A program made the position numbers and the translations under genes. From Molossus alvarezi (taxonomy: Eukaryota > Chordata > Mammalia > Chiroptera > Molossidae): a DNA stretch of 64,000 nucleotides. Positions 1 through 9,375 of this stretch are shown in pieces (the stretch's first letter is position 1; each line of letters starts with the position of its first letter). The DNA lies in assembly GCA_037176705.1 (NCBI GenBank), contig CM073886.1, forward strand, positions 17,940,501-18,004,500, in the 5' to 3' direction. The notes under the pieces are model-generated. The model made no database searches. It was not told the origin of the DNA and saw only the letters and a program-made list of their open reading frames with translations.

Positions 1-697
1 TTCTGCTGGCCTCATAAAAAGAGCTTGGAAATCTTTCTTCCTCTTGAATATTTTGGAATAGTTTGAGGAGAGTGGGTGTTAGTTCTTCTTTGGATATTTG
101 ATAAAACTTCTCTGTGAAGCCATCTGGACTAGGGCTTTGTTTGCTGGGAGTTTACTGATTACTGCTTCGATTTCCTTAGTTGTTATTGCTCTGTTCAGGT
201 TTTCTGACTCTTTCTGGTTGAGACTTGGAAGATTGTATGATTCTAGGAATTTGTCCACTTTGCCTAGGTTGTCCAATTTGTTGGAATATAATTGTTCATA
301 GTATTTTCTTACAATCCTTTGTATTTCTGTGGTGTTAGTTGTTACTTCTCTTTCGTTTCTGATTTTGTTTATTTGGGTCCTCTCTCTTTGTTTCTTGGTG
401 AGTCTGGCTAAAGGTTCATCAATCTTGTTTATCTTTTCAAAGAAACAGCTCTTGGTTTCATTGATCTTTTGTAATTTTTTTTTTAGTCTCTATGTCATTT
501 ATTTCACTCTGATCTTTATTATTTTCTTCCTTCTACTTACTCTGGGTTTCTCTTTTTGTTTTCTTCCTAATTTTTTTATTTGTAGGGTTAGATAGTTTAT
601 TAGAAATTTTTCTTATTTCTTAAGCTAGGACTTAATGCTATGAACTTCCCTCTCAGGACTGCTTTCACAGTTGTGTGTTCATTTTCATTAGTTTCAA
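1..697 (-). mobile_element. Older LINE-1 fragment (ORF2 RT region), left part
   Basis: This antisense stretch matches, base by base with many substitutions, the reverse-transcriptase part of the full-length L1 found at about 3247-3966 in this window. It carries frame breaks and a deletion of roughly 24 bases near 665-672 relative to that copy, so it codes for nothing. It runs off the left edge of the window. Its continuation lies at 6741-6815, because the full-length L1 was inserted into it. The fragment is clearly older than the element that interrupts it. Confidence 0.93.
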
Positions 698-707
698 GGA
701 AGTTTTT
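698..707. repeat. Target-site duplication, 3' copy of full-length L1
   Basis: GGAAGTTTTT directly abuts the T-run that is the antisense poly(A) tail. The identical 10-mer recurs at 6731-6740, just beyond the L1 5' end. In the uninterrupted homologous L1 at about 3967-3976 the same sequence occurs once, which identifies the pre-insertion site. Confidence 0.9.
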
Positions 708-967
708 TTTTGTTTTTGTTTTTTTTTATCATGATTTGCATTTTATTTTATTTTATTTATTTATTTATTTTTTTATTGATTAATTTTTTGTTACAAATGA
801 TTCTCCTTTTTTCCCCCACTGATTCTCCCCTCCCCCTTCCCTCCCTGCCCCTCCCCCAGATTGTTGTCCATGTCCACTGTTCATGCATACATGCATATAA
901 GTTCTGTGGTTCATCTCTCTCCCACCTCCCCACTCCTTAGGGGATTGTCCTCAAACTGTTATGTTCA
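708..967 (-). other. L1 3' UTR with polypurine tract and A-rich tail
   Basis: Reading the minus strand from the ORF2 stop, the 3' UTR runs into a G-rich polypurine tract. On the plus strand this is the C-rich block at about 813-866, with several runs of four or more C. It then passes an AAAT/AAAAT-rich stretch (741-775) and a terminal A run (703-727 as T). A G-rich polypurine tract is a known feature of mammalian L1 3' UTRs and could form a G-quadruplex in the RNA. AATAAA-like hexamers occur in the AAAT stretch and may serve as polyadenylation signal. Confidence 0.85.
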
Positions 968-3900
968 TTATATTCCACAAATCAGTGAGATCATATGAAA
1001 TTTGTCTTTCTCTGTTTGGCTTGTTTCACTTAGGATGATACTTTCCAGGTCCCTCCATGTAGTCTCAAAGGATAAGAGATCTTTCTTTCTTACCGCTGCG
1101 TAGTACTCCATTGTGTATATGTACCACAGCTTTTTAATCCATTCGTCTACTGATGGGCACTTGGGCTGTTTCCAGATCTTAGTGATTGTAAATAGTGCTG
1201 CTACAAAGATGGGGGTACATATATTCTTTCTGATTGGTGTTTTATGCTTCTTAGGGTATATTCCTAGAAGTGGGATCACTGGGTCAAATGGGAGATCAAT
1301 TCTTAATTTTTTGAGGTGACACCATATTGTTTTCCATAGTGGCTGCACCAGTCTGCATTCCCACCAACAGTGTACTAGAGTCCCCTTTTCTCCACACCCT
1401 CGCCAACACTTGTTGTTTGATGATTTGTTGATGGCGGCCATTCTGACAGGTGTGAGGTGATACCTCATTGTTTTGATTTGCATCTCTCTGATGATTAGTG
1501 ATGATGAACATTTCTTCATATGTCTCTTAGCCATTTGTATGTCCTGTTTGGAGAGGTGTCTATTTAGTTCCTCTGCCCATTTTTTAATTGGATTCTTTGT
1601 CTTCCTTTTGTGGAGTTGTATGAGCACTCTATATGTATTGGAAATTAACCCCTTATCTGATATATCATTGGCAATTATGCTCTCCCATACAGTGGGTAGC
1701 CTTTCCGTTTTGATGATTGTATCTTTGGCTGTGCAGAAGCTTTTGAGTTTGATGTAGTCCCATGTGTTCATTTTCTCCTTTGTTTCTATTGCCTTAGGTG
1801 ATGTGTCAGTAAAAATTCTGTTGCGTATGATGTCTGAGATTTTGTTGCCCACATTCTCCTCTAGGATTTTTATGGATTCATGAGTTACATTTAAGTCTTT
1901 TATCCATTTTGAGTTTATTTTGGTGTAGGGTGTAAGTTGATGGTCTAGTTTCATTTTTCAGCAAGTAGCTGTCCAATTTTCCCAGCACCATTTGTTAAAG
2001 AGGCTGTCCTTACTCCACTGTATGCTCTTGCCACCTTTGTCAAATATTAATTGAGCATATTGCCTAGGGTCCATTTCTGGGTTCTCTATTCTGTTCCACT
2101 GGTCTATATACCTGTTCTTGTGCCAGTACCAGGCTGTTTTGATTATGGTGGCTTTGTAGTATAACCTGAAATCTGGTATTGTGATCCCTCCAACTTTGTT
2201 CTTCCTTTTCAAGATTGCTGTGGCTATTCGAGGCCTTTTTTGGTTCCATATGAACTTTTGAATTGTTCTAATTCTTTGAAGTATGCCGTTGGTATTTTGA
2301 TGGGGATTGCGTTGAATCTATAGATTGCTTTGGGTAATATGGACATTTTAATGATATTAATTCTCCCAATCCATGAACAGGGTATGTTCTTCCACTTTTT
2401 TACATCTTGCTGTATTTCTTTTTTCAAAGACCTGTAGTTTTCTGCAAATAGGTCCTTTATCTCTTTGGTTAAGTTTATTCCTAGGTATCTTAATTTTTTT
2501 GCCGCAATGGTAAATGGGATTGTTTGCTTAGTTTCTCTTTCTGTGAGTTCATCATTGGTGTATAAGAATGCCATCGATTTCTTGACGTTAATTTTGTATC
2601 CTGCTACTTTGCCAAATTCATTTATTAAGTCTAGTAAGCTTTTGGTGGAGTCTTTGGGGTTTTCTATGTACAGTATCATGTCATCTGCAAATAATGACAA
2701 TTTCACTTCCTCCTTTCCAATTTGGATCCCTTTTATTTTTTCTTCCTGTCTGATTGCTGTGGCTAAGACTTCCAGTACTATGTTAAATAGGAGTGGTGAA
2801 AGTGGGCATCCTTGCCTTGTTCCTGTTCTTAAGGGAAATGCTTTCAGTTTTTGCCCATTGAGTATGATGTTGGCTGTAGGTCTTTCATATATGGCCTTTA
2901 TTATGTGTAGGTATGATCCCTCAATTCCCACACTGCTGAGCGTTTTTATCAGAAATGGATGCTGGATTTTGTCAAAGGCTTTTTCAGCATCTATTGATAT
3001 GATCATGTGGTTTTTATTCTTCAATTTATTTATGTGGTGTATCACATTTATGGATTTGCGAATATTGTACCAGCCTTGCATCCCTGGGATGAATCCCACC
3101 TGGTCATGGTGGATAATTTTTCTGGTGTATTGCTGGATTCGATTTGCTAGTATTTTGTTCAGGATTTTGGCATCTATGTTCATCAGGGATATTGGCCTGT
3201 AGTTTTCTTTCTTTGTTGTGTCTTTTTCTGGTTTTGGAATTAGAGTTATGCTGGCTTCATAAAACGAGTTTGGAAGTCTTCCTTCTTCTTGAATTTTTTG
3301 AAATAGTTTGAGGAGAATGGGTATTAGTTCTTCTTTGAATGTTTGGTAAAACTCCCCTGTGAAGCCATCCGGGCCTGGGCTTTTGTTTGCTGGGAGAGTC
3401 TTGATTACATCTTCAATTTCTTCTGTTGTTATTGGTCTGTTCAAGTTTTCAATCTCTATCTGATCTAGTTTTGGGAGACTATGTGTTTCTAGAAATTTGT
3501 CCATTTCGCTTAGATTTTCGAATTTGTTGCCGTATAATTTTTCATAGTAGTTGTTAACGATCTTTTGTATTTCTGTAGGGTCAGTTGTTATCTCTCCTGT
3601 TTCATTTCTGATTTTATGTATTTGGGTTCTCTCTCTTTGTTTCTTGGTGAGTCTAGCTAAGGGTCCATCAATCTTGTTTATCTTTTCGAAAAACCAGCTC
3701 TTTGTTTTATTGAACCTCTGGACTGTTTTTTTGGTCTCTATGTCGTTTATTTCTGCTCTGATCCTTACTATTTCCTTTCTTCTACTTGCTATGGGGTTTT
3801 CTTTTTGTTTACTCTCTAGTTCTTTAAGTTGTGAGGTTAGGTAGTCTATTAGAGATTTTTCTTCTTTTTTGATGTAGACCTGTAGTGCTATGAACTTCCC

Positions 3901-4786
3901 TCTCAGAACTGCTTTTGCTGCATCCCATAGATTTTGTATTGTTGTGTCCTCATTTTCATTGGTTTCCAGGAAGTTTTTGATTTCTTCCTTGATTTCCTCG
4001 GTGACCGATTCATTGTTTAATAACATTCTATTTAGCTTCCATGTGTTAAAATGTCTTTGTATTTTCTTCTTGCAATTGATTTCTAGTTTCATACCATTGT
4101 GGTCTGAGAAGATGCTTGTTATAATTTCAATCTTCTTGAACTTGTAGAGACTTAGTTTGTGCCCTAACATGTGGTCTATCTTTGAGAATGTTCCATGTGC
4201 ACTTGAGAAGAATGTGAATTCTGTAGTTTTGGGGTGTAGTTCTCTGTAGATATCTATTAAATCCATTTGGTCTAGTGCTTCATTTAGAGTCTCTGTTTCC
4301 TTGCTAATTTTTTGTCTAGAGGATCTATCCAGTGATGTGAGCGGGGTGTTGAAGTCCCCTGTTATGATTGCTATTGCTATCGATTTCTCCTTTGAAGTCC
4401 TCCAATAGTTTTTTAATATATTTTGGTGCTCCTATATTGGGTGCATATATGTTTATCAAGGTTATATCTTCCTGTTGGATAGATCCTTTCAATATTATGT
4501 AGTGGGCTTCTTTGTCTCTAGTTATGGCCTTCAATCTGAAGTCTATTTTATCAGATATAAGTATTGCTACCCCAGCTTTTTTTTTTTTCCCATTTGCTTG
4601 AAAGATTTTTTTCCATCCCTTCACTTTCAATCTACGTGAGTCTTTTGTTGTGAGGTGGGTCTCTTGTAAACAGCATATAGATGAGTCTTGCTTTCTTATC
4701 CAATCAGCTACTCTGTGTCTTTTTATGGGAGCATTCAGTCCATTTACATTTAAGGTGGTTATTGATATGTACTTATTTATTGCCAT
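968..4786 (-). pseudogene. L1 ORF2 (endonuclease/reverse transcriptase), three disabling lesions
   Basis: ORF2p normally nicks target DNA and copies L1 or SINE RNA into the site (target-primed reverse transcription). Visible parts are the APE-type endonuclease start (NVNGLN, then QETHL at residues 41-45), the endonuclease SDHNG motif (near 4110-4086), the RT core with a FADD catalytic motif at 2691-2680, and a C-terminal Cys/His cluster (CX3C, then H and C) in the last 330 residues. The frame is broken three times. One extra base lies near 4370-4375. One base is missing in an A run at about 2256-2259. An in-frame TGA lies at 1958-1960, possibly from CGA by CpG decay. The remaining open pieces are 4786-4325, 4266-2224, 2212-1958 and 1954-968; their total length is near the usual 1270-1280 residues. 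No other domain loss is seen, so inactivation looks recent. Confidence 0.95.
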
Positions 4787-4831
4787 TTTTGTTTAGTGTG
4801 GTTCTATTTTTCTTCCCATTTCTCCTGGTAA

Positions 4832-5830
4832 TTACAGCAGTCCTTTTAACATTTCTTGCAGTGCTGGTTTGGTGCTAATGTACTCCCTTAGCCTTATTTT
4901 GTCTGGGAAGCTCTTTATTTGACCTTCTATTTTGAACGATAGCCTTGCTGGGTAGAGTAGTCTTGGATTCAGATCCTTGTTTTTCATGACCTTGATTACT
5001 TCATGCCATTCCCTTCGAGCCTGTAATGTTTCTTGTGAAAAGTCAGCTGAGAGCCTTATGGGGGTTCCTTTGTAGGTAACCTGTTGCTTATCTCTTGCTG
5101 CTTTTAGGATTCTCTCTTTGTCTTTAATTTTTGGCAGTTTGATTACTATGTGTCTTGGTGTGGGCCTGTTTGGGTTCTTCTTACTTGGGGCTCTCTGAGC
5201 TTCTTGAACTTGAATGCCTTCTTCCTTCACCAAATTAGGGAAGTTTTCTGTCACTATTTCTTTGAATATATTCTCTAGCCCTTGCTTGCTTTCTTCTTCT
5301 TCAGGGACTCCTATGATACGAATATTATTACGCTTCCAGTTGTCCCACAATTCTCTTAAGCTCTCTTCTTGTTTTTTAATCTTTTTTTCCTTTTGGTTTT
5401 CTGATTGGTTGATTTCTTCTAGCCTGTCTTCTAATTCACTGATCCGGTCCTCAGCTTCCCCTACTCTGCTTTTTAGACCTTCCAGTGTGTTTTTCATTTC
5501 TGATATGTCATTCTTCATTTCTTCCTGTTGGTTTTTCATTTCCAGATGGTTTATTTTCAACATTTCTATGTCTTTACTCATGTTGCTCATGTCCTTACAC
5601 ATGCTGTTGAGCTTCCGCAACATCATGGCTCTAAATTCTAGTTCTGTTAACTTGCTTAACTGCACCTCATTTATTTCATCTTCTGTAGAGGTCTCTTGAT
5701 CTTTCATTTGGCTTTTGTTTCTGTTTCTCACCATTTTCATTATCACAGTGGGCTTTGGAGTCTGCCAAGTTTTCCCAGTGGGTGTTGGTGTTTTGCTGTT
5801 TGTGGCTCCCTCTCCTGGGTTTGGATGCAC
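4832..5830 (-). CDS. L1 ORF1 protein (RNA-binding trimeric chaperone), intact
   Basis: The 332-codon frame is uninterrupted. ORF1p coats L1 RNA as a coiled-coil trimer and acts as a nucleic-acid chaperone in the cytoplasmic L1 particle. Residues about 58-160 form a long heptad-type, Glu/Lys-rich coiled coil. Residues about 165-265 are the RRM, opening with NNIRIIGVPE at 169-178 and including TPRHIVIKL. Residues about 266-332 are the C-terminal domain (ETLQARREW, LLYPARLSF). The first ATG gives a Pro/Thr-rich leader; a later ATG at residue 33 (near 5734) may be the true start, because conserved sequence begins about there. Length is close to that of other mammalian ORF1p. The frame stops 45 bases before the ORF2 start. 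An intact ORF1 beside a broken ORF2 could still yield ORF1p if transcribed. Confidence 0.93.
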   Translation of the reverse strand: MHPNPGEGATNSKTPTPTGKTWQTPKPTVIMKMVRNRNKSQMKDQETSTEDEINEVQLSKLTELEFRAMMLRKLNSMCKDMSNMSKDIEMLKINHLEMKNQQEEMKNDISEMKNTLEGLKSRVGEAEDRISELEDRLEEINQSENQKEKKIKKQEESLRELWDNWKRNNIRIIGVPEEEESKQGLENIFKEIVTENFPNLVKEEGIQVQEAQRAPSKKNPNRPTPRHIVIKLPKIKDKERILKAARDKQQVTYKGTPIRLSADFSQETLQARREWHEVIKVMKNKDLNPRLLYPARLSFKIEGQIKSFPDKIRLREYISTKPALQEMLKGLL

Positions 5831-5839
5831 CAGGGAGGA

Positions 5840-6515
5840 CCCACTTTAATCCCGCCAAGTCCCCTGTTCTCCCGGAGTCTGTGTGGCTCCAGCCAAGAGC
5901 TTAGCAGGCTATAGCGTTACGAGGGCCCATGCAGGGTGGCAAGGGAGGTGGTGGGAATAATTTCCCGCTGAGTTCCCTGGTCCTGTGGAGTTCCCTGGTC
6001 CCACTGTGTTCCCTGGTCCAGCTGAGTTCCCTGGGGCCCTCGAGTCTGTGTGGCTCCAGTGGAGAGTTTAGCTGGCTACAGAGTTCCCAGGGCCCATGCA
6101 GGGTGGCAAGGGAGACAGTAGGATTAACTTCCCGCTGAGTTCCCCGTTCCCGCGGAGTTCCCTGGGGCCCACGAGTCTGTGCGGCTTCAGCGGAGAGTTT
6201 AGCCGGCTACAGAGTTTCCAGGGCCTTGCACGGTGGGAAGAAAGACGGTAGAATTAACTTTCCGCCACATTCCCCGGTCCCGCCGAGTTCCCTGGGGTCT
6301 GCGAGTCTGTGAGACTTCAGCGGCTACAGAGTTTCCAGGGCCGTGCACGGCGGGAAGGGAGGCGGTAGAATTAACTTTCCACCGCGTTCCCCGGTCCCGC
6401 AGAGTTCCCTGGGGTCTGCGAGTCTGTGCGGCTTCGGCAGCTACAGAGTTTCCAGGGCCGTGCACGGTGGGAAGAAAGATGGTGGAATTAGCCTCCTGTC
6501 TAGTTCCCTGGCCCC
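5840..6515 (-). repeat. Tandem monomers in the L1 5' UTR
   Basis: A unit containing AGTCTGTG-like sequence, then a CTACAGAGTTTCCAGGGCC-like block and GTGGGAAG..GGTRGAATTA, repeats about five times. The AGTCTGTG anchor starts at 5876, 6043, 6174, 6304 and 6421, giving spacings of 167, 131, 130 and 117. The longest unit holds an extra sub-array of GTTCCCTGGTCC-like 17-20-mers at about 5970-6035. Monomeric 5' UTRs are well known in mouse L1 (A, Tf, Gf types), where each monomer has promoter activity. I infer a similar role here. Confidence 0.88.
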
Positions 6516-6710
6516 TGCCCAGGCCGCTGCGGACCCTGGGCTCTCGGTCCCCTCTCCCGTCCTCGCAAGCCTACCAGGACTGAGTGGGTGTTTCTGGTTA
6601 AGTGGTCCTCCAAGATGTCTTTCGGCTGCCCTTTCCTGACGGTTTGCCTGTATTTTCGTTGTAAATCCAGTTTGGTCTTGGGAGACGGTCTGGGTCGCTC
6701 CATTCACTTC

Positions 6711-6721
6711 GCCGCCATCTT
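6711..6721 (-). promoter_or_regulatory. YY1-type site at the L1 5' end
   Basis: The minus strand reads AAGATGGCGGC, a strong YY1 motif, ten bases inside the 5' end. In human L1 a YY1 site at the same place directs accurate transcription initiation. Its exact preservation supports a full-length 5' end. Confidence 0.8.
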
Positions 6722-6730
6722 TTCTCTCTC

Positions 6731-6740
6731 GGAAGTTTTT
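6731..6740. repeat. Target-site duplication, 5' copy of full-length L1
   Basis: GGAAGTTTTT follows the L1 5' end directly and is continued by sequence homologous to about 3977-4040, which resumes the older interrupted L1. Together with 698-707 it brackets the insertion. Confidence 0.9.
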
Positions 6741-6815
6741 GATTTCGTCCTTGATCTTATTGGCAACCCATTCATTGTTTAATAACATGCTATTTAACCT
6801 CCATGCATTCGAATG
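6741..6815 (-). mobile_element. Older LINE-1 fragment, right part
   Basis: This continues the alignment of 1-697 to L1 ORF2, matching about 3977-4052 with scattered changes. Homology fades after about 6815, where the older copy seems to have been 5'-truncated. The following 40 bases to the next SINE are unassigned. Confidence 0.88.
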
Positions 6816-6858
6816 TTTCTATCTCTTCCTCCCTTCCTGTCTCTAAAAAACAAAAATT

Positions 6859-7081
6859 GCCCTGGCCAGTTTTGCTCAGTGGTTAGAGCATCAGCCTGCG
6901 CTTCAGAGAGACCCAGGTTTGGTTCCCGCTAAGGCCATGTTCCATGGTTTCAGTTTTTCCCAGCCCTGGTTGGGTTGTATGGGTGGCGGCCACTCGATGT
7001 GTCCCTTTCACGTCGATGTTTCTCTCTCTCTCCCTCCTACTTTATCTGAACAAAAAATGGAAAAATGTCCTCAGGTAAGGA

Positions 7082-7130
<49 letters not shown>

Positions 7131-7135
7131 AATTA
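6859..7135 (+). mobile_element. VES SINE with (AAAT)n tail
   Basis: A tRNA-derived SINE head (CCTGGCCAGTTTTGCTCAGTGG, A box) is followed by a B-box-like GGTTTGGTTCC, the ATGTTTCTCTCTCTC body and the TGTCCTCAGGTAAGGAT end. A tail of about a dozen AAAT units (7084-7133) follows. Such SINEs are transcribed by pol III and moved by L1 proteins. No clean target duplication is evident. Confidence 0.9.
7084..7133 (+). repeat. (AAAT)n microsatellite
   Basis: About twelve near-perfect AAAT units form the tail of the SINE. Likely grown from its A-rich tail and probably length-polymorphic. Confidence 0.9.
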
Positions 7136-7229
7136 AAAATACAGAATCTCAGGCTCTGTCCCAGGATCACTGTCCAGAACATGCATTTCAACCAGACCAC
7201 TAGGTGAGTCACATGCGTATTCAGGCTTA

Positions 7230-7310
7230 AGGCACAGTGCTTTTGGGAGTGGACATGCAGGGTATGGCACAAAGTAGGTGCTGGGTTAGTTGAATGACTT
7301 GAATAAATGA
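7230..7310 (+). mobile_element. Possible L2 3' end remnant
   Basis: GGCACAAAGTAGGTGCTGGG followed by TTGAATGACTTGAATAAATG resembles the end of L2 (…GGCACATAGTAGGTGCTCAATAAAT…TTGAATGAA). Short and diverged. Confidence 0.4.
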
Positions 7311-7637
7311 ATTGTGGCAAAGATAAAAGTTGTTCTCCTAAGATTCTAACAGTCACCCACCTTTTCCACTGCCACGCTCTGGGCTTGCTGGCTCAGATGC
7401 AGGCCTGAGTTCAATGTTTTATCAAAAATGGCTCTATCCAGGAATCTTCGTTCATCTAGGCCCTCCTAGATCAGGGTGAATTAGGGTTGTGAGTAGTGGG
7501 GTAGGCAGAGGCAGCTGTGGGCAGAGTTGTGAAGTCTTTGCAATGTACTCCCAGCCTCTGAGTGGATTCCGTTTGTTCCTGTTCCACGTGGAGACCTTAA
7601 TACTGACCATCTGGGTTGGAGACCTGGAAGCAGTGTT

Positions 7638-7855
7638 GTTTTTTTAAAAAAATGTTTTTATTGCTTTTAGAGAGAGAGAAAGGGAGAAGGAGGGAAACAT
7701 TGACGTGAGAGAGAAACATTGATCAGATGCCCGCTGCATGCCCCCTGCTGGGAATCAAGCCCACAACCTGCACATGTATTCTAACTGGGAATCGAACCGG
7801 CAACCTTTTGGTGCACAGGATCATGCCCAACCAACTGAGCCACACTGGCCAGGGC
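7638..7855 (-). mobile_element. VES SINE, antisense, with perfect target duplication
   Basis: The antisense SINE starts at a T-rich tail and ends at the head complement (GAGCCACACTGGCCAGGGC). TGGAAGCAGTGTT flanks it exactly at 7625-7637 and 7856-7868. The head belongs to the 'CAGTGTGGCTCAGTTGG' type, different from copies with GGTTTGGCTCAG. Confidence 0.95.
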
Positions 7856-7868
7856 TGGAAGCAGTGTT

Positions 7869-9074
7869 TTCAACTGCTTCCCAGGTCATTACAGTGAGGA
7901 GAGAAAGCATATAAATACATTCTATCTTCTTATGTTCCTGAAGTTTGTGTTGCAATGAGATTATAAGAGAACACATTAGAAGAAGCTTCAGATATATTAG
8001 CTTTAGAATTTTTCTTGTTTTGCTTCTAAAAGTGCAGTAAAGGTGAATGGAGCAAGATAAGGCAGCGTTTCTCATGGCAGGTAGGAGAAGAAATCAAAGA
8101 GGAGAAATAGATGCCTTTTGAAGGTTGGTAAATACCTTTCAACTTGGGCCCAGGGCTGGTGACTTTGAATTGGTGCTTCAAGGCAACTCACAAAGTTCTT
8201 TTTGCAAGCCTCAAGTCTGAAATGTCATGCCAAATTGCAGAGATTAGACAAAATGCTCTGAGAAACAAGCATCATGTTTTAATGGGGCTTTGATATCTGC
8301 TGAGCCAATTGCAAAAGGAAATATGCCTTAAAAATACTTTCAATGTTGGTGATGAGAATGATCTTTCAGTGTGGAGAATAACTGGGGAAGAAGTGATGAG
8401 CTGTAGGTATACTGAGAGGGACTCCCTGCTTAAAAACTGTTGTGTGTTCCAGAGACACACAAACATTTAAAGTCTGAGCAGACTCCATGACAACTTCAAA
8501 TAGAGGCTTAGCTGAAATCCTTCCTGGGCCCCAGTAGACATCTCAGCATGGATGAAGTATTATCAACTCCTGATGAAGATTGATTTTAAAATAACTGGGT
8601 TCTCAAAGATCCTAATTCTAGAAATAAATTAGATTAATCAGCCTTGTAAAACGACTGTGTGGAATGTGTTTCAAGGTTACTGGGGAAATTCTGAACCCAT
8701 CAGACTGATTAGCTCACTGAGTGTGTTGTGGTCTGTGCTATTGGTGTGTTTGATTTGATTTACAGTGTGGCTTTGAAATGGAGCTGAGTTGCCTTCTCCT
8801 AAGGTGAGGTAGGCTGGGGTGTTTCTCAAACCTCTTAGGTGTAAGAGACAGAAAGTAACTCAGGTTGTTTAAGGAGAACAGAAATTCCTGAGATGGTGAT
8901 GAGGAGCCCACACAATCAGATGTGATGTAATTAGGATCATTGCCCCAAAATAACATCATTGAACTAGTCACCTACAGTAGGAAATTTCTTAAACACAAGA
9001 GGAAATCTACAGATGCTTTGGGGCCACAGGAAATGACGAAGTTTCAGTATAGTAGAACAGCCAGTCATTCTCAC
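7869..9074. other. Unassigned, A/T-rich, apparently unique DNA
   Basis: I see no repeat family, long open frame or RNA gene. The part near 8530-8660 is A/T-rich with TAAT cores, but nothing certain can be said. Confidence 0.5.
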
Positions 9075-9195
9075 TCAGAAGACAATTTATTGAGGGCTTA
9101 CTAGGAGCCATGTACTTGGGAAGTCACGGTGAACAAAACAGACCAAAATAATTACCGTCATAGAGCTTATATTCTGTTTGGAAGAGAAAAAAAAT
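9075..9195 (-). mobile_element. L2 3' fragment, antisense
   Basis: TTTATTGAGGGCTTACTAGG…GGTGAACAAAACAGACCAAAA…GAGCTTATATTCT matches the reverse complement of an L2 3' end (body-count type TTTATTGAGCACCTACTATG…CATGGAGCTTACATTCT). Confidence 0.75.
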
Positions 9196-9204
9196 AGAAA
9201 TGTT

Positions 9205-9375
9205 ATGGAGCTGTGTTGACCAATATGATAGCCACTGACCACATCCAACCACTTAAATGTAAACAGTTTATTGAAATTAATAAAATTTAACATTCAGTTT
9301 CTCAGTCACACCAGCCACATTTTAAGAGCTCACTAGCCATATGTGGCTAGTGGCTACTGTATGGGTCAGCTCATG
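9205..9375. mobile_element. hAT-type non-autonomous MER element
   Basis: The left end TGTGTTGACCAATATG and the right end ATATGTGGCTAGTGGCTACTGTATGGGTCAG correspond to a known hAT-Charlie-type MER element with ends like CAGTGCTGTCCAATA and TATTGGACAGCACAG. A second, longer relative lies at 53140-53505. I do not commit to the exact MER name. Confidence 0.65.

Larger units (their letters stand above)
708..6730 (-). mobile_element. Full-length LINE-1 retrotransposon, antisense
   Basis: This is a complete autonomous non-LTR retrotransposon in antisense orientation. Reading the minus strand it has a 5' UTR of about 900 bases (6730-5831), ORF1 (5830-4832), a 45-base spacer, ORF2 (4786-968, disrupted), a 3' UTR with a G-rich polypurine tract, and an A-rich tail at 708-780. 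The 10-base sequence GGAAGTTTTT is present on both sides (698-707 and 6731-6740), as expected for a target-site duplication. The flanking DNA on both sides is the same older L1. Full length, intact duplication and few disabling mutations indicate a fairly recent insertion. It is not retrotransposition-competent as read, because ORF2 is broken in three places. Confidence 0.96.
5831..6730 (-). promoter_or_regulatory. L1 5' UTR with internal pol II promoter
   Basis: This 900-base, GC- and CpG-rich segment lies between the L1 5' end and ORF1. In mammalian L1 the 5' UTR carries an internal pol II promoter that starts transcription at or near base 1. The high CpG density from about 6100 to 6720 contrasts with the A/T-rich surroundings and suggests limited time for methylation-driven decay. 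Tandem monomers make up its middle (5840-6515). The proximal 215 bases (6516-6730) are unique and begin at the YY1-type site. Confidence 0.8.

Noticed and set aside
2465..3202. A 245-codon plus-strand frame
   Set aside because: It is the antisense shadow of L1 ORF2, which has recognisable RT motifs on the minus strand.
5214..5699. A 161-codon plus-strand Ser/Leu-rich frame
   Set aside because: Antisense shadow of the ORF1 coiled coil.
6199..6583. Overlapping frames of about 90-116 codons in the L1 5' UTR, internally repetitive
   Set aside because: The protein repeats only mirror the DNA monomers (both strands are open). I considered an ORF0-like product but see no supporting start or conservation.
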